The position numbers and the translations under genes were made by a program. Below, one piece after another: positions 22,111-32,662 of a stretch of 64,000 bases of DNA. The stretch is from Chara braunii (lineage: Eukaryota; Streptophyta; Charophyceae; Charales; Characeae): contig BFEA01000121.1 in assembly GCA_003427395.1 (NCBI GenBank), positions 1 through 64,000 of the forward strand. Reading direction: 5' to 3'. The notes beneath the pieces were generated by a model that was not told the origin of the DNA, did not search any database, and worked only from the letters and a program-made list of their open reading frames with translations. Position 1 is the stretch's first letter, and each line of letters starts with the position of its first letter.

Positions 22111-22921
22111 CTGGAAGTTAGGGTAAAGTGGGGCAGCGTGGTGAAGGGAAGCTGCTCCCACCTGGCAGGGCCGTGTAGGGTCGACACTAGACCCGGCCAG
22201 GTTGCTCGAGTGCATTTTTGTGGTGGTGAGACAGAAGGTGGGACTTCGTGATGCAATTTGAGAGAGGCGACAGTGAAGGGCACATACGGACTGCAAGTTG
22301 CTCCTTTGATCTTCAACATCGATGGGGGATCCGGCTTTGTACTTTGGGGTAGATGTTGACCCTCCTAGATGATACAACACTAGAGTAGAGGATGCTAATT
22401 GGGTCAGGAGGACTATGTGAGAGGGGGGTGAGTTCTTTTATCTCAAGAGCCGGACCACTCAGGTAAGTGCCGTGCCGCCAGGGTGCCCATGTGTGTGTGC
22501 ATGGAATTGACTGCCTGTTGGTGTTTTCTGGGTTCTTCTTCCATTGTGTGTGAGGTGTGTGAACTGCCCACTCACCTGACGAGTGAATGAATGGAGTATC
22601 TTGCTTGCCATGCTATATCTCTCTACAGTGCTTTGTTTATTTCATTGAATTCATTCTGGACGACTGTAGTCTGTAGGTTCTTTCTGGGGCAAAATTTCAT
22701 TTTGCAATTCGGTAGGGACATAGTAGGTCTTTGTGGAACTCTTGTTGGTTGGGACCCGGTTCTGACTCCACTGGGACCGTTTGGGACTCTCAGGCCCAAA
22801 CAAGAAGGGCCCCTCAGGCCAAATTTGTTGACGTCAGTTACCTTGCTCTATCTGATTGGGACTCGGACTTTATGCTTTCGGACCAGGACACTCGCTGCGG
22901 AGGGGATCTCCGTTGAGACGT
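22111..22921 (+). other. Element D leader, left part
   Basis: No coding signal recognised. It ends at the ACGT duplication (22918-22921) created by element E and resumes at 44260. Confidence 0.75.
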
Positions 22922-24431
22922 TGTCAGGCGGTTGCCTGCCAGCCAAGTATCTCCCTTGACCAATAAAGAGAATTTTCCCTTTTTATTACTTCGATTTTCG
23001 CTTGCTTTTTTTTGTATGCATGGGTGTGCCTGAGGAACTTGGAAAATTTTGGCTTCTTTTGTTTTCGGACTAACGTTTGTACCAGCTGGAGGAAGGCAAT
23101 CTATGCCAGGTTGTGAGTGGGGACGGGAGCAGGCCAAAAATCCGAACCTTCCAATCGACGCAAAGGAGATGAGAGAAAAGTGGTGGACTTTGGGCCGAGA
23201 CGCCAGGGGGGCCGAAGACTCTAGCTTTGACTGATGGCGGCAATTGGGCGACCACAGACGGGAGCGGCAGCCGGGATATGCTATAAGGGACAGGACGTCG
23301 GACGTCTAAATCAGATGGGTGGCAGTTGGGTAGAGGAAAGACCCTCTCTTTGGCGACTCCGAGAGCTCAGAGGTCGGGTATGAGGGGACGGGAGGCTCTT
23401 TGGCGCGACGACCACGGCCCACGTGTCTGTTCGGATTGCTGACTTCAATATGGTAGCACGTCAAGGAGAGGCGTACTATGGCTGCCATGCAGGGGTCACC
23501 CCTTTATCTTCTGCAATGGGATCAGGGAAGTCTGGTTCGGCCGGATACTAACATAGGGGCCGGTCTCGGTCGGCGCCTACGAGAGCAGGGCAGAAATTGG
23601 CTCGATCGCTCAATGAATCGAGATGGTTTATGGATCGAACTGCGCGAACGACGATACGAAAAAATGGAAGGGGAGAGTAAGCTACTCACAGACTAGCCTC
23701 GACTGTCGGAGGTTTCGAGCGTGGAATGTCCGAATAGGATTCACCAACGGGGGGGGGGGAACGTGAGATCAGGGGAGGAGTATTCGTCGCATCTGGGCGG
23801 TTCGAATGAAGAAAATAGGAGATAGCATAATGACGGGGAAGATGCTGAAGAAAGGGGGGGTGGAAAATTTGGTGGGTCGCTCGCTCTCCCAGGGAAGCTG
23901 ATGGCTGGAACAGAGCGGGTCTATGGCGGTTGTGTGCCCCGTCATGATCTTGATAACTGAAACAAGGCTGGGCGCGGGCCTCGTGATCTTCTTGATCATT
24001 GCACAGGAGACTATCCCGCGGGAAAGGGCGAATGAGGTGCGCGGGAGAACTTAACGGACGTTCACCTGAGAGCAGGGCGGAGGGAATAACAGAACGGTTG
24101 GTAATCGCCCGCGCCTGTGTCTGTGGGAGGGCGAACATGGGTAAGCGGGAGGACNAGAGCTGAGCAATGGAAATGGAAGAAAGCAAGCAAGGTGGAAACA
24201 GTGCGCAAGTTGGATCGACCGCGGTGCAGAAGTCCTGAGCGACAAGCGAGGGGAAGATGCTATTGGTGGAGGAGTAAGTTGGGNGGATCAGCTAAGGAAA
24301 AGAACGAAGAAGGGACGAGGGGCAGAGAGGGAGCGAGAAGTTGAAAATTTCGTGAAAATTTAGTTATTGGCGCCATGGGTTGAGCATGCTGGGCGGGAGC
24401 CGGAGGAAGGAGTGGGGAGGAAAAGGGAAAG

Positions 24432-24439
24432 TATAAAAG
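24432..24439 (+). promoter_or_regulatory. Candidate LTR TATA box (element E 5' LTR)
   Basis: TATAAAAG in a purine-rich context, repeated at the same LTR position in the 3' copy. It is the best candidate for the promoter that starts the genomic RNA; if so U3 is about 1.5 kb and the R-U5 part about 2.3 kb. Confidence 0.55.
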
Positions 24440-25554
24440 GGAGGGAGGGAGACGAGTTCGGAGGACGTACGTAGGCGCTCGGGATCTTGCGTAGCGCACG
24501 GCGCTGGGCTTATGCTCTTGCGAACAGAGAGAGAGGTAGAGAGAACAAGGTCGAACGAGCAAGAGGAAGAAGGGGAGAGAGATAGAGAGGGATAGGTCGA
24601 GGACGCGCACGAGCTTATATGCACGGGACCCGACGTCCGTCGGGAGGTGTGCCCGTAAGTGCAGCGACGTCGGGACGCACGCTCGAGAGCGCGAAGGTGC
24701 AAGAGTGAGGGGAGGGATAGAGAGGGGAAGGTGCGGGAGTGAGGGGAGGGATAGAGAGGGAAAGAAGCTTGGAGAGAGCGAGCTTATGAAGAGGGAGAGT
24801 TCGCGTGGGAAAGCGCACGACGACTCTGGGAGTGTTTGGCGCGCGCGGACCATTAGGAAGAAGGTGAGAGTGTTAGAGAGTGGTTATGAGTCAGGGGAAG
24901 ACGGAGGTGAGGAGCGCTCGGGAGCGAACGTCCGGGAAGTTCAAGCTGCTCCCCTACGATTGCCAAGCGGTGCCCGATCTCGAATCCTCTCTCGGAGAGG
25001 AGCCGGGGAGAAGGGAGCAAAGGGGAGATAAGCGAAGGATCACTAGCGTGCGGGAAGGAGGGAAGCCTTCGTGGCGTCCAACGTAAGTCTGAAGTGCTTG
25101 GTCTCGCGACTAGCTCCAGAGAGAGAGAGAGGGAAGGAGAGGGCTGAGAAGACAGAGGGAGGCGGGTCGAGAGGAAGAGCTCGTAGCATCCTGCCAGCGC
25201 GCGGGGCGGCTTCCGGAGAGGAACTGCGAGGGAAGAGAGCGAGCCCCGGAGAAAGGAAGAAGTCTACCCCGGCGGTTTGGCGAAGACCAAAACCGCGACA
25301 GAAGGGAACGAGCTCCGAAAAGGGGAAGGGCGCGACTGATAGAGAGAGAGAGAGGGAGCCGACCGCTTAGTGGCGGTTGCTTAGAAAAGATGAAGGGAAG
25401 GAACGAGCCAGTGAGTGCGCGGGCTAACAGAGAGAGGGGATTGACGAGACTGCGAAAGAAAAGAACGAACGGCGGGCTTCGAAAGAGGAGCGTGCGCGGA
25501 CTACGAGTTGATAGAGAGAGAGGCCAAGGCGGTGTGCCGTCGAAGAACCGCTAA

Positions 25555-25614
<60 letters not shown>

Positions 25615-26416
25615 GGGATCTTGACAATCGGGCGTGCCTGCCAATTTGCTCCTGGTATTGGGGGCATACATATGACGCGCGTAAGCACAGCCGGCGAGTG
25701 TCAAAGGCTGTAGACGCCAAAGCTCGGAGGGAAGGAAGAGAGAGAGAGAAGAGAAAGAAGAGAGAGAGAGAGAGAGAAGAGAAAGAAGAGAGAGAGAGAG
25801 AGAAGAGAAAGAGGAGAGAGAGGGGGAGAAAGAGAGAAAGAGAGGAAGAAAAGAGGCGAAGAAAGACAAAAACCGAGGGAGAGAGAGAGAGAGGGAGGGC
25901 AGACAACGAAGCTGCGAGGTCCGCTGTTGTCAGCCTTCCTTGAGCTGCTGGTTCGGATGCAATGGGTCACTTCCACGGGCCTCGTCTGGGGCCAGCCGGT
26001 CCGAGTCTGTTCTGAAGAATGCTTTTTGTATTCCCTCGGGGCCAGCCAGGTCCGAGTTTGTTCTGAAGAATGCTTCGCTCGGGGCCAGCCTGATCTGAAT
26101 CTGTTCTGAAAAGTGCCCTTGATGTTCCTTCGACATTGGCTTGGTTCGAGTCTATTACAAAAGATGCCTTTGATGTTCCTTTGGTACTGGCTTGGTTCGC
26201 GTTTGTTCTGAGCAATGCGTTCGCTTGTCCACGGGCCTCGTCCGCTCGAGTCGGGCGGCTGAAAAACGCCTTTGATGTCTCGCGAGCCTTGCTTGGGTGA
26301 GTCTGTTCGGAAAACTGCCTTTGAAGGCCCACGAGCTTCCTTCAGGGATTGCATATTCGAGTTGGTTCGGTAAAGAGTGTCGTAGGTGTTCAACGGCCCC
26401 CCTTTCGGGGCGGGCC

Positions 26417-26640
26417 AGGTCGTGTCTGTTCGCAAAAAGGGGGAAAACAATAACAGAGATATCGGTAAGATCACAGGTCTAGTCTGTTCGAGAAAAGGGG
26501 GGAAAACAATTACAGAGATATCGGGAGGATCACAGGTCTAGTCTGTTCGCCAAAAGGGGGAAAAACAATAACAGAGATATCGGTAACACCACAGGTCTAG
26601 TCTGTTCGCCAAAAGGGGGAAAAATAACCGAGACATTGGT
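26417..26640 (+). repeat. About 61-bp tandem array near the end of element E LTR
   Basis: Four units built on 'gtctgttcgc', 'aaaaggggg', 'aaaacaataacagagatatcgg' and 'accacaggtcta'. The same array stands in the 3' LTR (about 43870-44095), so it belongs to the element. Confidence 0.85.
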
Positions 26641-26800
26641 AAGACCTCCCTCGGCGCAACGGTCTTTCGAGTTTCGAGGTGTTTAGGGGGTATCGGTCCG
26701 GCGTAGCCGAAGCTTTTTCGAGGGACTAATGAGGGGCCTCTAATTCGGAGAGTGCCCTCTCTGAGCGGCCAGGGCGGAAGGTGCCTCGCTGGGCGACAAA

Positions 26801-26819
26801 TTGGCGACGTTGCCGGGGA
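26801..26819 (+). other. Element E primer-binding site
   Basis: TTGGCGACGTTGCCGGGGA, two bases after the LTR end. It is one base from the TGGCGCCGTTGCCGGGGA site used by many plant Ty3 elements with non-Met tRNA primers. The primer class therefore differs from A, B and D. Confidence 0.8.
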
Positions 26820-27267
26820 TGTGCTTTCTCCCACGGCCGCGGCCGGCTCAAGAACTCCGGCGTGAGGGAGGACTGGCGTGACAGGTGGTGGAGGGTTTTT
26901 CCTTTTGGGGATTAGGATTGAGTTCTTCGGGGTCTGTCGGCGTCGACTACTTCGACTTTTTTCCTTTTTGGCATCGACGGTCTTCAACTACTACCTTTTT
27001 TGGTCCACGCAGCGATTTTTTTGACATCATCACCTTTGAGGACACCTTGTTCTTTGAGGCGGCATCAGGTTGTGGGCTCTATCGGGGTCTTGTTTCCGCG
27101 TGGGGTTGCTGGGTTGTTTGGGGCGAGAGATTTGGGGTGTTGGGATCTCTTGGTTTTGCAGGTCCGCGCCGGCCCCACTTGCGACTTCGGCCTAGATCCA
27201 GGTCAGACTCTTGCTAGGGAAAAATTTGTGGATTAAGAGGGCGAAACAGTTTGCTTGTGGGGTTTGA
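26820..27267 (+). other. Element E leader, first part
   Basis: GT-rich with T-runs. Two overlapping short frames are present (26885-27217 and 27000-27236), but neither resembles a known protein. Confidence 0.5.
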
Positions 27268-27824
27268 ATGAGGGTGAAAAATAACCAAAGAGGGGGAAGA
27301 AGAGCCGTACGGGAAAATAGTGTGAGCGGGTCCGCTCGTGGGGTAGAGGGATTGGACACAAGGGGGAGAGAGGAAAGGGGGGTTCGAGGGGGTCCGGGAG
27401 CGTCGTCGATCTGGGATCCGAGGGGGTCGTCGAATATCCTTGACCCACACGGGTTGTGGACAGCAACCACACGGGGCGTACCTCCCGCGCGGGAAAGGGT
27501 CTCACAAGAGGGGGCTGGATTTTCTGTTCTTGACCTGCGCGGATTGTGGACGGGGCCCGTGCGAGACACGACTCCCGCAAGGGAACGAGGTTCTCAAGCG
27601 GGGGCTGTTCAGGACTTGGGGGTGAAAAGAGTGGTGCTTCGGGTTCCGGGGCAAGGGGTAGAGGGAAGTTCAACCGCCATTGAGAGTGAGAGGGATGGGG
27701 AGCTGCCTCGGGGAGAAGAGGCGAGAGACATGTGGGGCGCCTTGGACGAGGAGTCGGATGCCGAGTCTCGGGTAGACCGGTGTCTTGCCGATTTCTTGGA
27801 CTCAGATCTCGAGGATTACTAGGA
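27268..27824 (+). CDS. Leader ORF of element E, unknown function
   Basis: A 184-codon open frame starting MRVKNNQRGG and closing with an acidic tail (LDEESDAESRVDRCLADFLD...LEDY). The middle is an internal repeat: IWDPRG, ILDPHGLWTATTRGVPPARE and VLDLRGLWTGPVRDTTPARE follow each other at about 35-residue spacing. No frameshift or internal stop, which is rare in this element. I do not recognise the product. It ends 39 bases before a strong splice donor and may be an upstream ORF of the genomic RNA or a small accessory protein. Confidence 0.45.
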
Positions 27825-27862
27825 TTACGAAAACGAATTTTGAAAAGGGTGAAGACTACAAG

Positions 27863-28380
27863 GTACGTGTTTGAAGCGACCTAACCTGAGAGACTCTCTT
27901 GCTACAACTCTGCTTCCCCACCCCTTTTTCTTTGGATACCCCGATTGAATTCTTCGATTCCAAGAGAGAAAAGAGTCAGCCGGTGGCGAAAAGGAAGAAG
28001 GGAACGACGTGAGAAGAGTTTGCGATGCAAGCAGGAGAATGGGAGGGAGTAGACAGGCTAGTGATCCTTGATCGATAGGCGGATAAAGTTCTGGGACCCG
28101 GGTAATTCCACGCTCGAGGTGGGCCGAGTAGGGGCGTGGTACCGGATAGGCTAACTCAGGACTAGGTGTCGGTTTAGGGTGCGGGTGTGTGACTACGGTC
28201 CGACTCTGGAGAGGGGGTTGCCACCCTTCTTCGGGGATAACCTATGTTCGCGGCTAGTCCCTATATCTGGAAGTGGGAGGACCTCTCTGGAGGGGAGGAC
28301 AAGAAGGTAGCCGAGTGAGACGACGTTCCTTCTCTGGTCCGTTTGATCCTGCTGGGCTCACAGGCACGTTCTCCTTGCAG
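27863..28380 (+). other. Candidate intron in element E leader
   Basis: The donor AAG|GTACGT (intron starts at 27863) matches the consensus closely. The acceptor TTCTCCTTGCAG (ends 28380) has a good pyrimidine tract. Splicing would place the accessory cluster 66 bases after the junction. Predicted from sequence only. Confidence 0.4.
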
Positions 28381-28446
28381 GGTCGGGGTGGTCTCTCGAG
28401 TGGCCAAAAGTAAGGTGACATGAATAACCTTCTTTGATTAGAACGA

Positions 28447-28791
28447 ATGAGCTTAGAGGCAGAAATTAGTAAGAGTAGCTACGGTGGGGTCGACGTGTGG
28501 TGCTATACCTTTCGTCTGTGGATAGGAGATTTTGACGTCGCCATTTACGTAGAAGAAGGGCAAGATCGGGGGGAGAATTTCCTCCGCGGATGGGAGGAGG
28601 CGGTCGATAACTCTCGTACGGAAAGAGGGGAGCTGTGAGGATACGGGTTTAAATACTTCTACTCGCTAGGGTACCGGACTTATCCTAGGGGAGGTCGACC
28701 TGCACCGGTGATTCCGAACGCTTATCTCGATGGGTCGGACGGGTGGAGAGTGTCGATCGCGACCATAGAGGAGATAGTGGGGAGCCTATGA
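28447..28791 (+). pseudogene. Accessory ORF A1 of element E (one internal stop)
   Basis: 114 codons from ATG 28447 (MSLEAEISKSSYGGVDVW). One TGA at 28636-28638 stands where its neighbour A2 has a sense codon; CGA to TGA would explain it. The second half reads FKYFYSLGYRTYPRGGRPAP and NAYLDGSDGWRV. It is a clear paralogue of A2 and more distantly resembles the middle domain of the later ORFs (a hydrophobic strand such as VAIYVEE, then an aromatic-P-R motif). Its TGA end overlaps the ATG of A2 (ATGA, 28788-28791). Function unknown. Confidence 0.65.
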
Positions 28792-29155
28792 GCCTAGGGG
28801 TTTTGGAGTTTGAGCCGGCGGGCATTAGCATGGGTAGCTATGGGGGTGTAGACGTGTGGAGTTTTACCTGTGGATCGGAGATTTCGACATAGCACTTTAT
28901 GTAGAAGAAGGGACAGATCGAGGGGAAGCCTTTTTGAATAGCTGGGAAGAGGCGGTTGGCCATGCTCGGCTGGAGAGGGAACTTTTAGGACATTACGGGA
29001 TAAGATACTTCTACTCACTGGGGTGCCGAACCTTCCGACAAGGGGAACAACCTGCCCCCGTGATACCAGAGGCATACCTGGACGGGTTGGACGGTTGGAA
29101 GGTGTTGGTGGGGATCATCAAGAAGGTAGTGCAAAGCCAGGGGGGGCATGGTTAG
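28788..29155 (+). pseudogene. Accessory ORF A2 of element E (one frameshift)
   Basis: Starts at ATG 28788 (MSLGVLEFEPAGISMGSYGG), shifts frame near 28860 and continues LWIGDFDIALYVEEGTDRGE, RYFYSLGCRTFRQGEQPAP and AYLDGLDGWKV to TAG 29153-29155. Close to A1 throughout. The ATG of the next ORF (29148) lies inside its last codons. Function unknown; no signal peptide or membrane segment. Confidence 0.65.
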
Positions 29156-29888
29156 GATTGTAGAAGCAATTGACGACGGTAGAGTAAAAGTTGAGAAGGC
29201 GGATCTTCTCAAGAAGCGAGAGTGCTTTAGCGTTCCCCTGGATCATCATACGGAGAGGTACCTAGCTGGGCGTGAGAGAGGGGTGGACCTTGAGAAAGGA
29301 GTTTTTCTTTGGGCGCGGTTCGCCGTAGGTATCTGGGAAGGTGATCAATGGACCAGGAATAGACCTGGAACGGGGGAAAGGCCCAACGAGCGGCGGTTCG
29401 GGCTGAAGGCACGATCTATCTAAGTCGGGAGGCGTGGGTTGAGTACGTCACCCACTGGGCATTAGGGTGGTATTGGGCGGACCACTGGGAGGTACGCGCA
29501 GGGCCTATTCTGAGGCGGATCTTCGAGGAGGTGCCCCTTCGGCACAACCTGCCGTTCTGCTTGCGAGTAACTTGTGCTCAGGACGAGGAATACCCTCGTG
29601 CTACGGGTTGCGTCCAAGCTATATTTCCATCTTACGTCTTCAGGAGAGTGTGGAGAGAGGGCCGCGTATGAGAAAGTGGTGAGGTCTATAAGGCGGGAGA
29701 GAAGGACGGGGTTGTTCTCTCGTTCGCTTCATTGGTTCTACTCCTATTGTGTGGACAACCCAGTGCGATACGAAGTAAAGGCCGACCGGATCCGAGAGAG
29801 GATCTCTCTAGAGTCGGAGCGAGACCGTGAGGGCGGGAGAGACTACTGTTACCAAAGGGTATTTGGAGTCCGCCAAAAGGTAGGATAG
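29148..29888 (+). pseudogene. Accessory ORF P1 of element E (two frameshifts)
   Basis: About 245 codons. Part one MVRIVEAIDDGRVKVEKADL ... GVDLEKGVFLWARF (29148 to about 29380). Part two, next frame, AEGTIYLSREAWVEYVTHWA ... EEYPRATG ... FPSYVFRRVWRE (to about 29665). Part three SIRRERRTGLFSRSLHWFYS, then YCVDNP, to TAG 29886. The three parts match, in order, the N-terminal, middle and C-terminal parts of P2, P3, P4 and P7. Unknown function. Confidence 0.6.
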
Positions 29889-29893
29889 CATGA

Positions 29894-30551
29894 ATGGTTC
29901 TATTTGACAAGGACATCGGTAGGTTTGTCGAGTCCCCTCTAGACGAGCAAGGAGGGTATAGCTTGATTCCGAGCAACGGGGGAATCCTCGATTGGAGGAG
30001 GTTAGAGGGTGGAGAGATCACGGTCGGCGGAAATTTCGTGTGGATAGAGTCGGAAGAAGTGAAAGTTAGGACGACTGAGGTGCATCTCAAAGTCACCGCG
30101 ATAATCTTCGTCGAGCCGGGGACTTGGTCAAAGGTTATAGTACCCTTGGTCTTAGGCCAAGGGGGTGACTTGGACCTATTAATCGGAGAGGCTAGAGAAG
30201 TAAGGAGAAGGTGGATAGATAGGGCCCGGAGGGAGCTTGGGTTTGTAGCGATACAGGCGGAACGGTTCGCCCGGGCCGGTGAGCTCCCCGAGGGCGAGTT
30301 ATCCAGTAACCACGAGGGTCCTGGGCTTTGTATTCTTAGGCACAAATGAGGATAGGGTGGTAGAACTCCTGGAAAGAGGAAGTTTGGGACTACCATTTGG
30401 AGCCCTATGGGTACTATACACTCACTGTGTCGACCAGGGGATCCCTCCGCGAGGGAAACTCTGGGGCATTCTTAGGAGGTTAGGGTCTCTCGAGAAGCCT
30501 ATCACCCTCTTGCCTGAGAAATACCGCGAGTGGGTCTTCAAACGACGTTAG
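29894..30551 (+). pseudogene. Accessory ORF P2 of element E (one frameshift)
   Basis: Starts MVLFDKDIGRFVESPLDEQG six bases after P1; another ATG lies at 29890. Reads GGYSLIPSNGG, GGNFVWIESEEVKV, TAIIFVEPGTWSKVIVPLVL and, after a frameshift near 30300, VLGFVFLGTNEDRVVELLER and ALWVLYTHCVDQG. It matches P3 in its first half (LIP, YVW/FVW, VFxxxxTW) and P1 at the C-terminus (YSYCVDN versus YTHCVDQ). Ends with tandem TAG TAG followed directly by the ATG of P3. Confidence 0.6.
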
Positions 30552-30554
30552 TAG

Positions 30555-31247
30555 ATGGTAAGGCTTGCGCTCAATGAAAACGGGGTGGTAGAAACTATAG
30601 AGGCCAGTGATGGAGGCCCGGTCTTGATCCCGGGGGACCCTCACGTGACACCCTATTGGATGAGTGTTGAGAAAGGAGTAGTCACCAAAGAGGGCGCCTA
30701 CGTGTGGGTTTTGAGCTCGCAGACTTACTTGGAGAGAAGGGTTGAAAAAGGGGGGTCCGCCTCACCTCGGTCGGTTCCTCGAGGTTCAGGCTACGGTCTT
30801 CCTTGACGAAGATACGTGGACCGAGATTTGGAGGGGTTTAGTGACCGGCCTAGAGACCCATACGGAGTATCGCGAGTCCGCAAGGAAGTTAGCGAATAAC
30901 CTGGTACTAAGCAGTTACGAGGAAGGGACCTTCAGGTCGTGGACGCATGTGTCCTTCGCCGAACCGAGTGAAGTCCCTCGAGCTTCTGGGGTGTTACACG
31001 AAGCCCTGCCCCAATTCCTGGCGCGTTCGCTCCTGCGGGACTCGAGAGTGGTCGCGATACTCCAAGCTGCTCGACAGACCGGGGTGCGGACGTTGGGGTT
31101 CCACCTAGGGGAGAGCTAACCCCTATATTCGAAAGATTGAGGGAATTTGAGGGGGTCCGAGCTCACGTTGCTGACGTCCTATACACCCGCCTTTTTGGGG
31201 AAGAGCAAGTGGCTAACCGGAGAGGATACGAAGCTCGGACGGGGTGA
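30555..31247 (+). pseudogene. Accessory ORF P3 of element E (frameshifts)
   Basis: Starts MVRLALNENGVVETIEASDG with no spacer after P2. It has GGPVLIPGDPH and EGAYVWVLSS, then from about 30760 in another frame VQATVFLDEDTWTEIWRGL, VSFAEPSEVPRASG and VVAILQAARQTGVRTLGF. A further frame carries a charged helix (IFERLREFEGVRAHVAD) to TGA 31245-31247, which overlaps an ATG at 31247 (TGATG). The paralogy to P2 is clear. Function unknown. Confidence 0.6.
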
Positions 31248-31905
31248 TGATAAGGGGAATTCCGGGAAGGCCTCGATAGAGCCTATAAGAGGAGGAGGGG
31301 AGGTTGTCCACATCACGTTGTCCAAGGAGAGCCAAAAGAATCAGACAAGAGCCATTCGAAGGGAAGTGGCCGAGATCCTCCGAGGAAAGGCGTTCGTTCG
31401 ACTGTCGGTAAGTAGCGGGGAAGGCTTGGGGATTGGCGAGGCCAAAGTATTCCTTTCTAAGGAGGGTCTCCTGGAGGTAGTCCGTAGCTTGAAGTTGGGG
31501 GAAGATCCGCTCTTAGACGCGTGGGCGATACGAGACCGTCTAGAGAGTCTTGTGGAGGAGGTAAGTCCTCAAGAGAGGTACCAAAAGATATACCAAGTGA
31601 CCTACGCAGGTTGGGAAGAGGTACCCCTGTTTTTCGACAGTGACCCCGTCGGAGTCCCTCGTTTTATCCTCAAGCGAGTTTATCCTTCCGAAACAGTCAA
31701 AAGGGCGGTGGAGCGTAGGATCTCGATCTTGAACCAGTTTCGGTTCACAAGGTCGGATCTGCACTCCCTACTAACGTGGTGCCTACAAAATCCGTACAAA
31801 GACAATTGGTCGTCGCTAGAGGGCCTGGGCTACGCCTTCGAAGGCTGGAGCCAACACGTGAGGGTGTCGACCATCTTGTGGAGATACTTAGGAAAAAATA
31901 TGTGA
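31247..31905 (+). CDS. Accessory ORF P4 of element E, unknown family
   Basis: Open without stops in its main frame up to TGA at 31903-31905. The main frame is open from 31147, but the start most like that of P7 is ATG 31247 (MIRGI...) in a neighbouring frame with a shift near 31270. Middle: GKAFVRLSVSSGEGLGIGEA, KVFLSKEGLLEVVRSLKLGE, YAGWEEVP and VGVPRFILKRVYPSETVKRA. C-terminus: FTRSDLHSLLTWCLQNP. It aligns with P7 over about 150 residues. Best preserved member of the family, soluble and mixed in charge. Function unknown. Confidence 0.6.
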
Positions 31906-31979
31906 GGCGGGGTTGGAAGGATTAAACCCTTCGGATCTCATACGGATAGCGATTGCGTGTCAGCGAAGGAACTTGAGGC

Positions 31980-32174
31980 ATGAGTGAGCCTGACACCAGA
32001 GAACTGGTGGGTCTAGACAAGATAAAGGAGGAGTTGTATATGATCCTGACCCTTTGTTGGGAGGAGGAGAGAAGAGCGGGGCCGGTGTCTTTGCGCAAGA
32101 TCAAGTTACTGGAGATGACCACAGTTAAGATACTCGACGATTTAAAGGAGGAACTCCTCTCGGGAGGTAGGTAG
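31980..32174 (+). CDS. Accessory ORF P5 of element E (small, C-terminal domain only)
   Basis: 64 codons, ATG 31980 to TAG 32174, mainly helical and charged. KEELYMILTLCWEEERRAGP resembles the C-terminal segment of P7 (GHELFTLCWESLEL) and of P4 (HSLLTWCLQNP), so it looks like a free copy of that domain. Two bases separate its stop from the ATG of P6. Confidence 0.5.
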   Translation: MSEPDTRELVGLDKIKEELYMILTLCWEEERRAGPVSLRKIKLLEMTTVKILDDLKEELLSGGR

Positions 32175-32176
32175 GC

Positions 32177-32531
32177 ATGAGAGCTACCTACACCTCTAAT
32201 TCGATAACCTGGGAGTTGGAAACACGGGACGATGGCCCCGAGGTCGAAGTGGAAGGGGGAGCAAAGCTTAGCCCAAGCCTTGGAGAGGACCGAGTGGCTC
32301 GAGCCGAGAGGAGTTTTCCTCGTCGAGATCCGACGACTAGCCGTGTGGAAAAGGAGGTCTTGGACCTCGTTAGCTAGGTTTTCGGTTTTTATTAGAGAGG
32401 CGAGAGTGGTACGGTTCTCTACAACTTCGAGGGAACCTTTGATAGAGGTCAGGAGAAGGTTTGAGGAGGACTCTAGGTGGCTTGGGAATCCCCTCGAAGC
32501 CAGGGTGCACCTAGTTGAGGCGCGTTTCTGA
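32177..32531 (+). pseudogene. Accessory ORF P6 of element E (one frameshift)
   Basis: MRATYTSNSITWELETRDDG opens the frame; after a shift near 32240 it reads EPRGVFLVEIRRLAVWKRRS and LARFSVFIREARVVRF to TGA 32529-32531. It resembles the N-terminal and middle parts of the family (a hydrophobic FxVEI strand, then a FSVFIRE strand). The match is weak and the C-terminal part is missing. Confidence 0.4.
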
Positions 32532-32662
32532 GATAGGACGGGATAGTACGAGAAAGCTTTACGTCGGACGATACTCAATCAAGGTGAGGGCTCTCGAGAG
32601 AGGTGTGAGGACTCGCTAGTCGAGGCAACAGAGAGGTTAGCTCGGGTGAGGTAAGCCTGTCA
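32532..32662 (+). other. Spacer in element E accessory cluster
   Basis: 131 bases without an open frame; probably the decayed end of P6. Confidence 0.4.

Larger units (their letters stand above)
22922..26798 (+). repeat. Element E 5' LTR (3.9 kb)
   Basis: Contains, in order: an AATAAA (22961), long purine-rich DNA, a TATA box (24432), GA microsatellites (25558-25610 and 25735-25900), degenerate repeats with 'ggggccagcc' and 'tctgttctgaag' (about 25980-26240) and a four-unit tandem array (26417-26640). Open frames across it are Ser/Leu or Arg/Glu shadows. Single Ns stand at 24155 and 24284. Confidence 0.92.

Noticed and set aside
25557-25943. Arg/Glu-repeat frame on plus and Ser/Leu-repeat frame on minus in the E LTR.
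   Set aside because: Translations of GA/TC microsatellites; not conserved in length in the other LTR.
26417-26640. CRISPR-like array (regular repeats of about 61 bp).
   Set aside because: The DNA is eukaryotic, the whole unit repeats without unique spacers, and the array lies in an LTR present twice.
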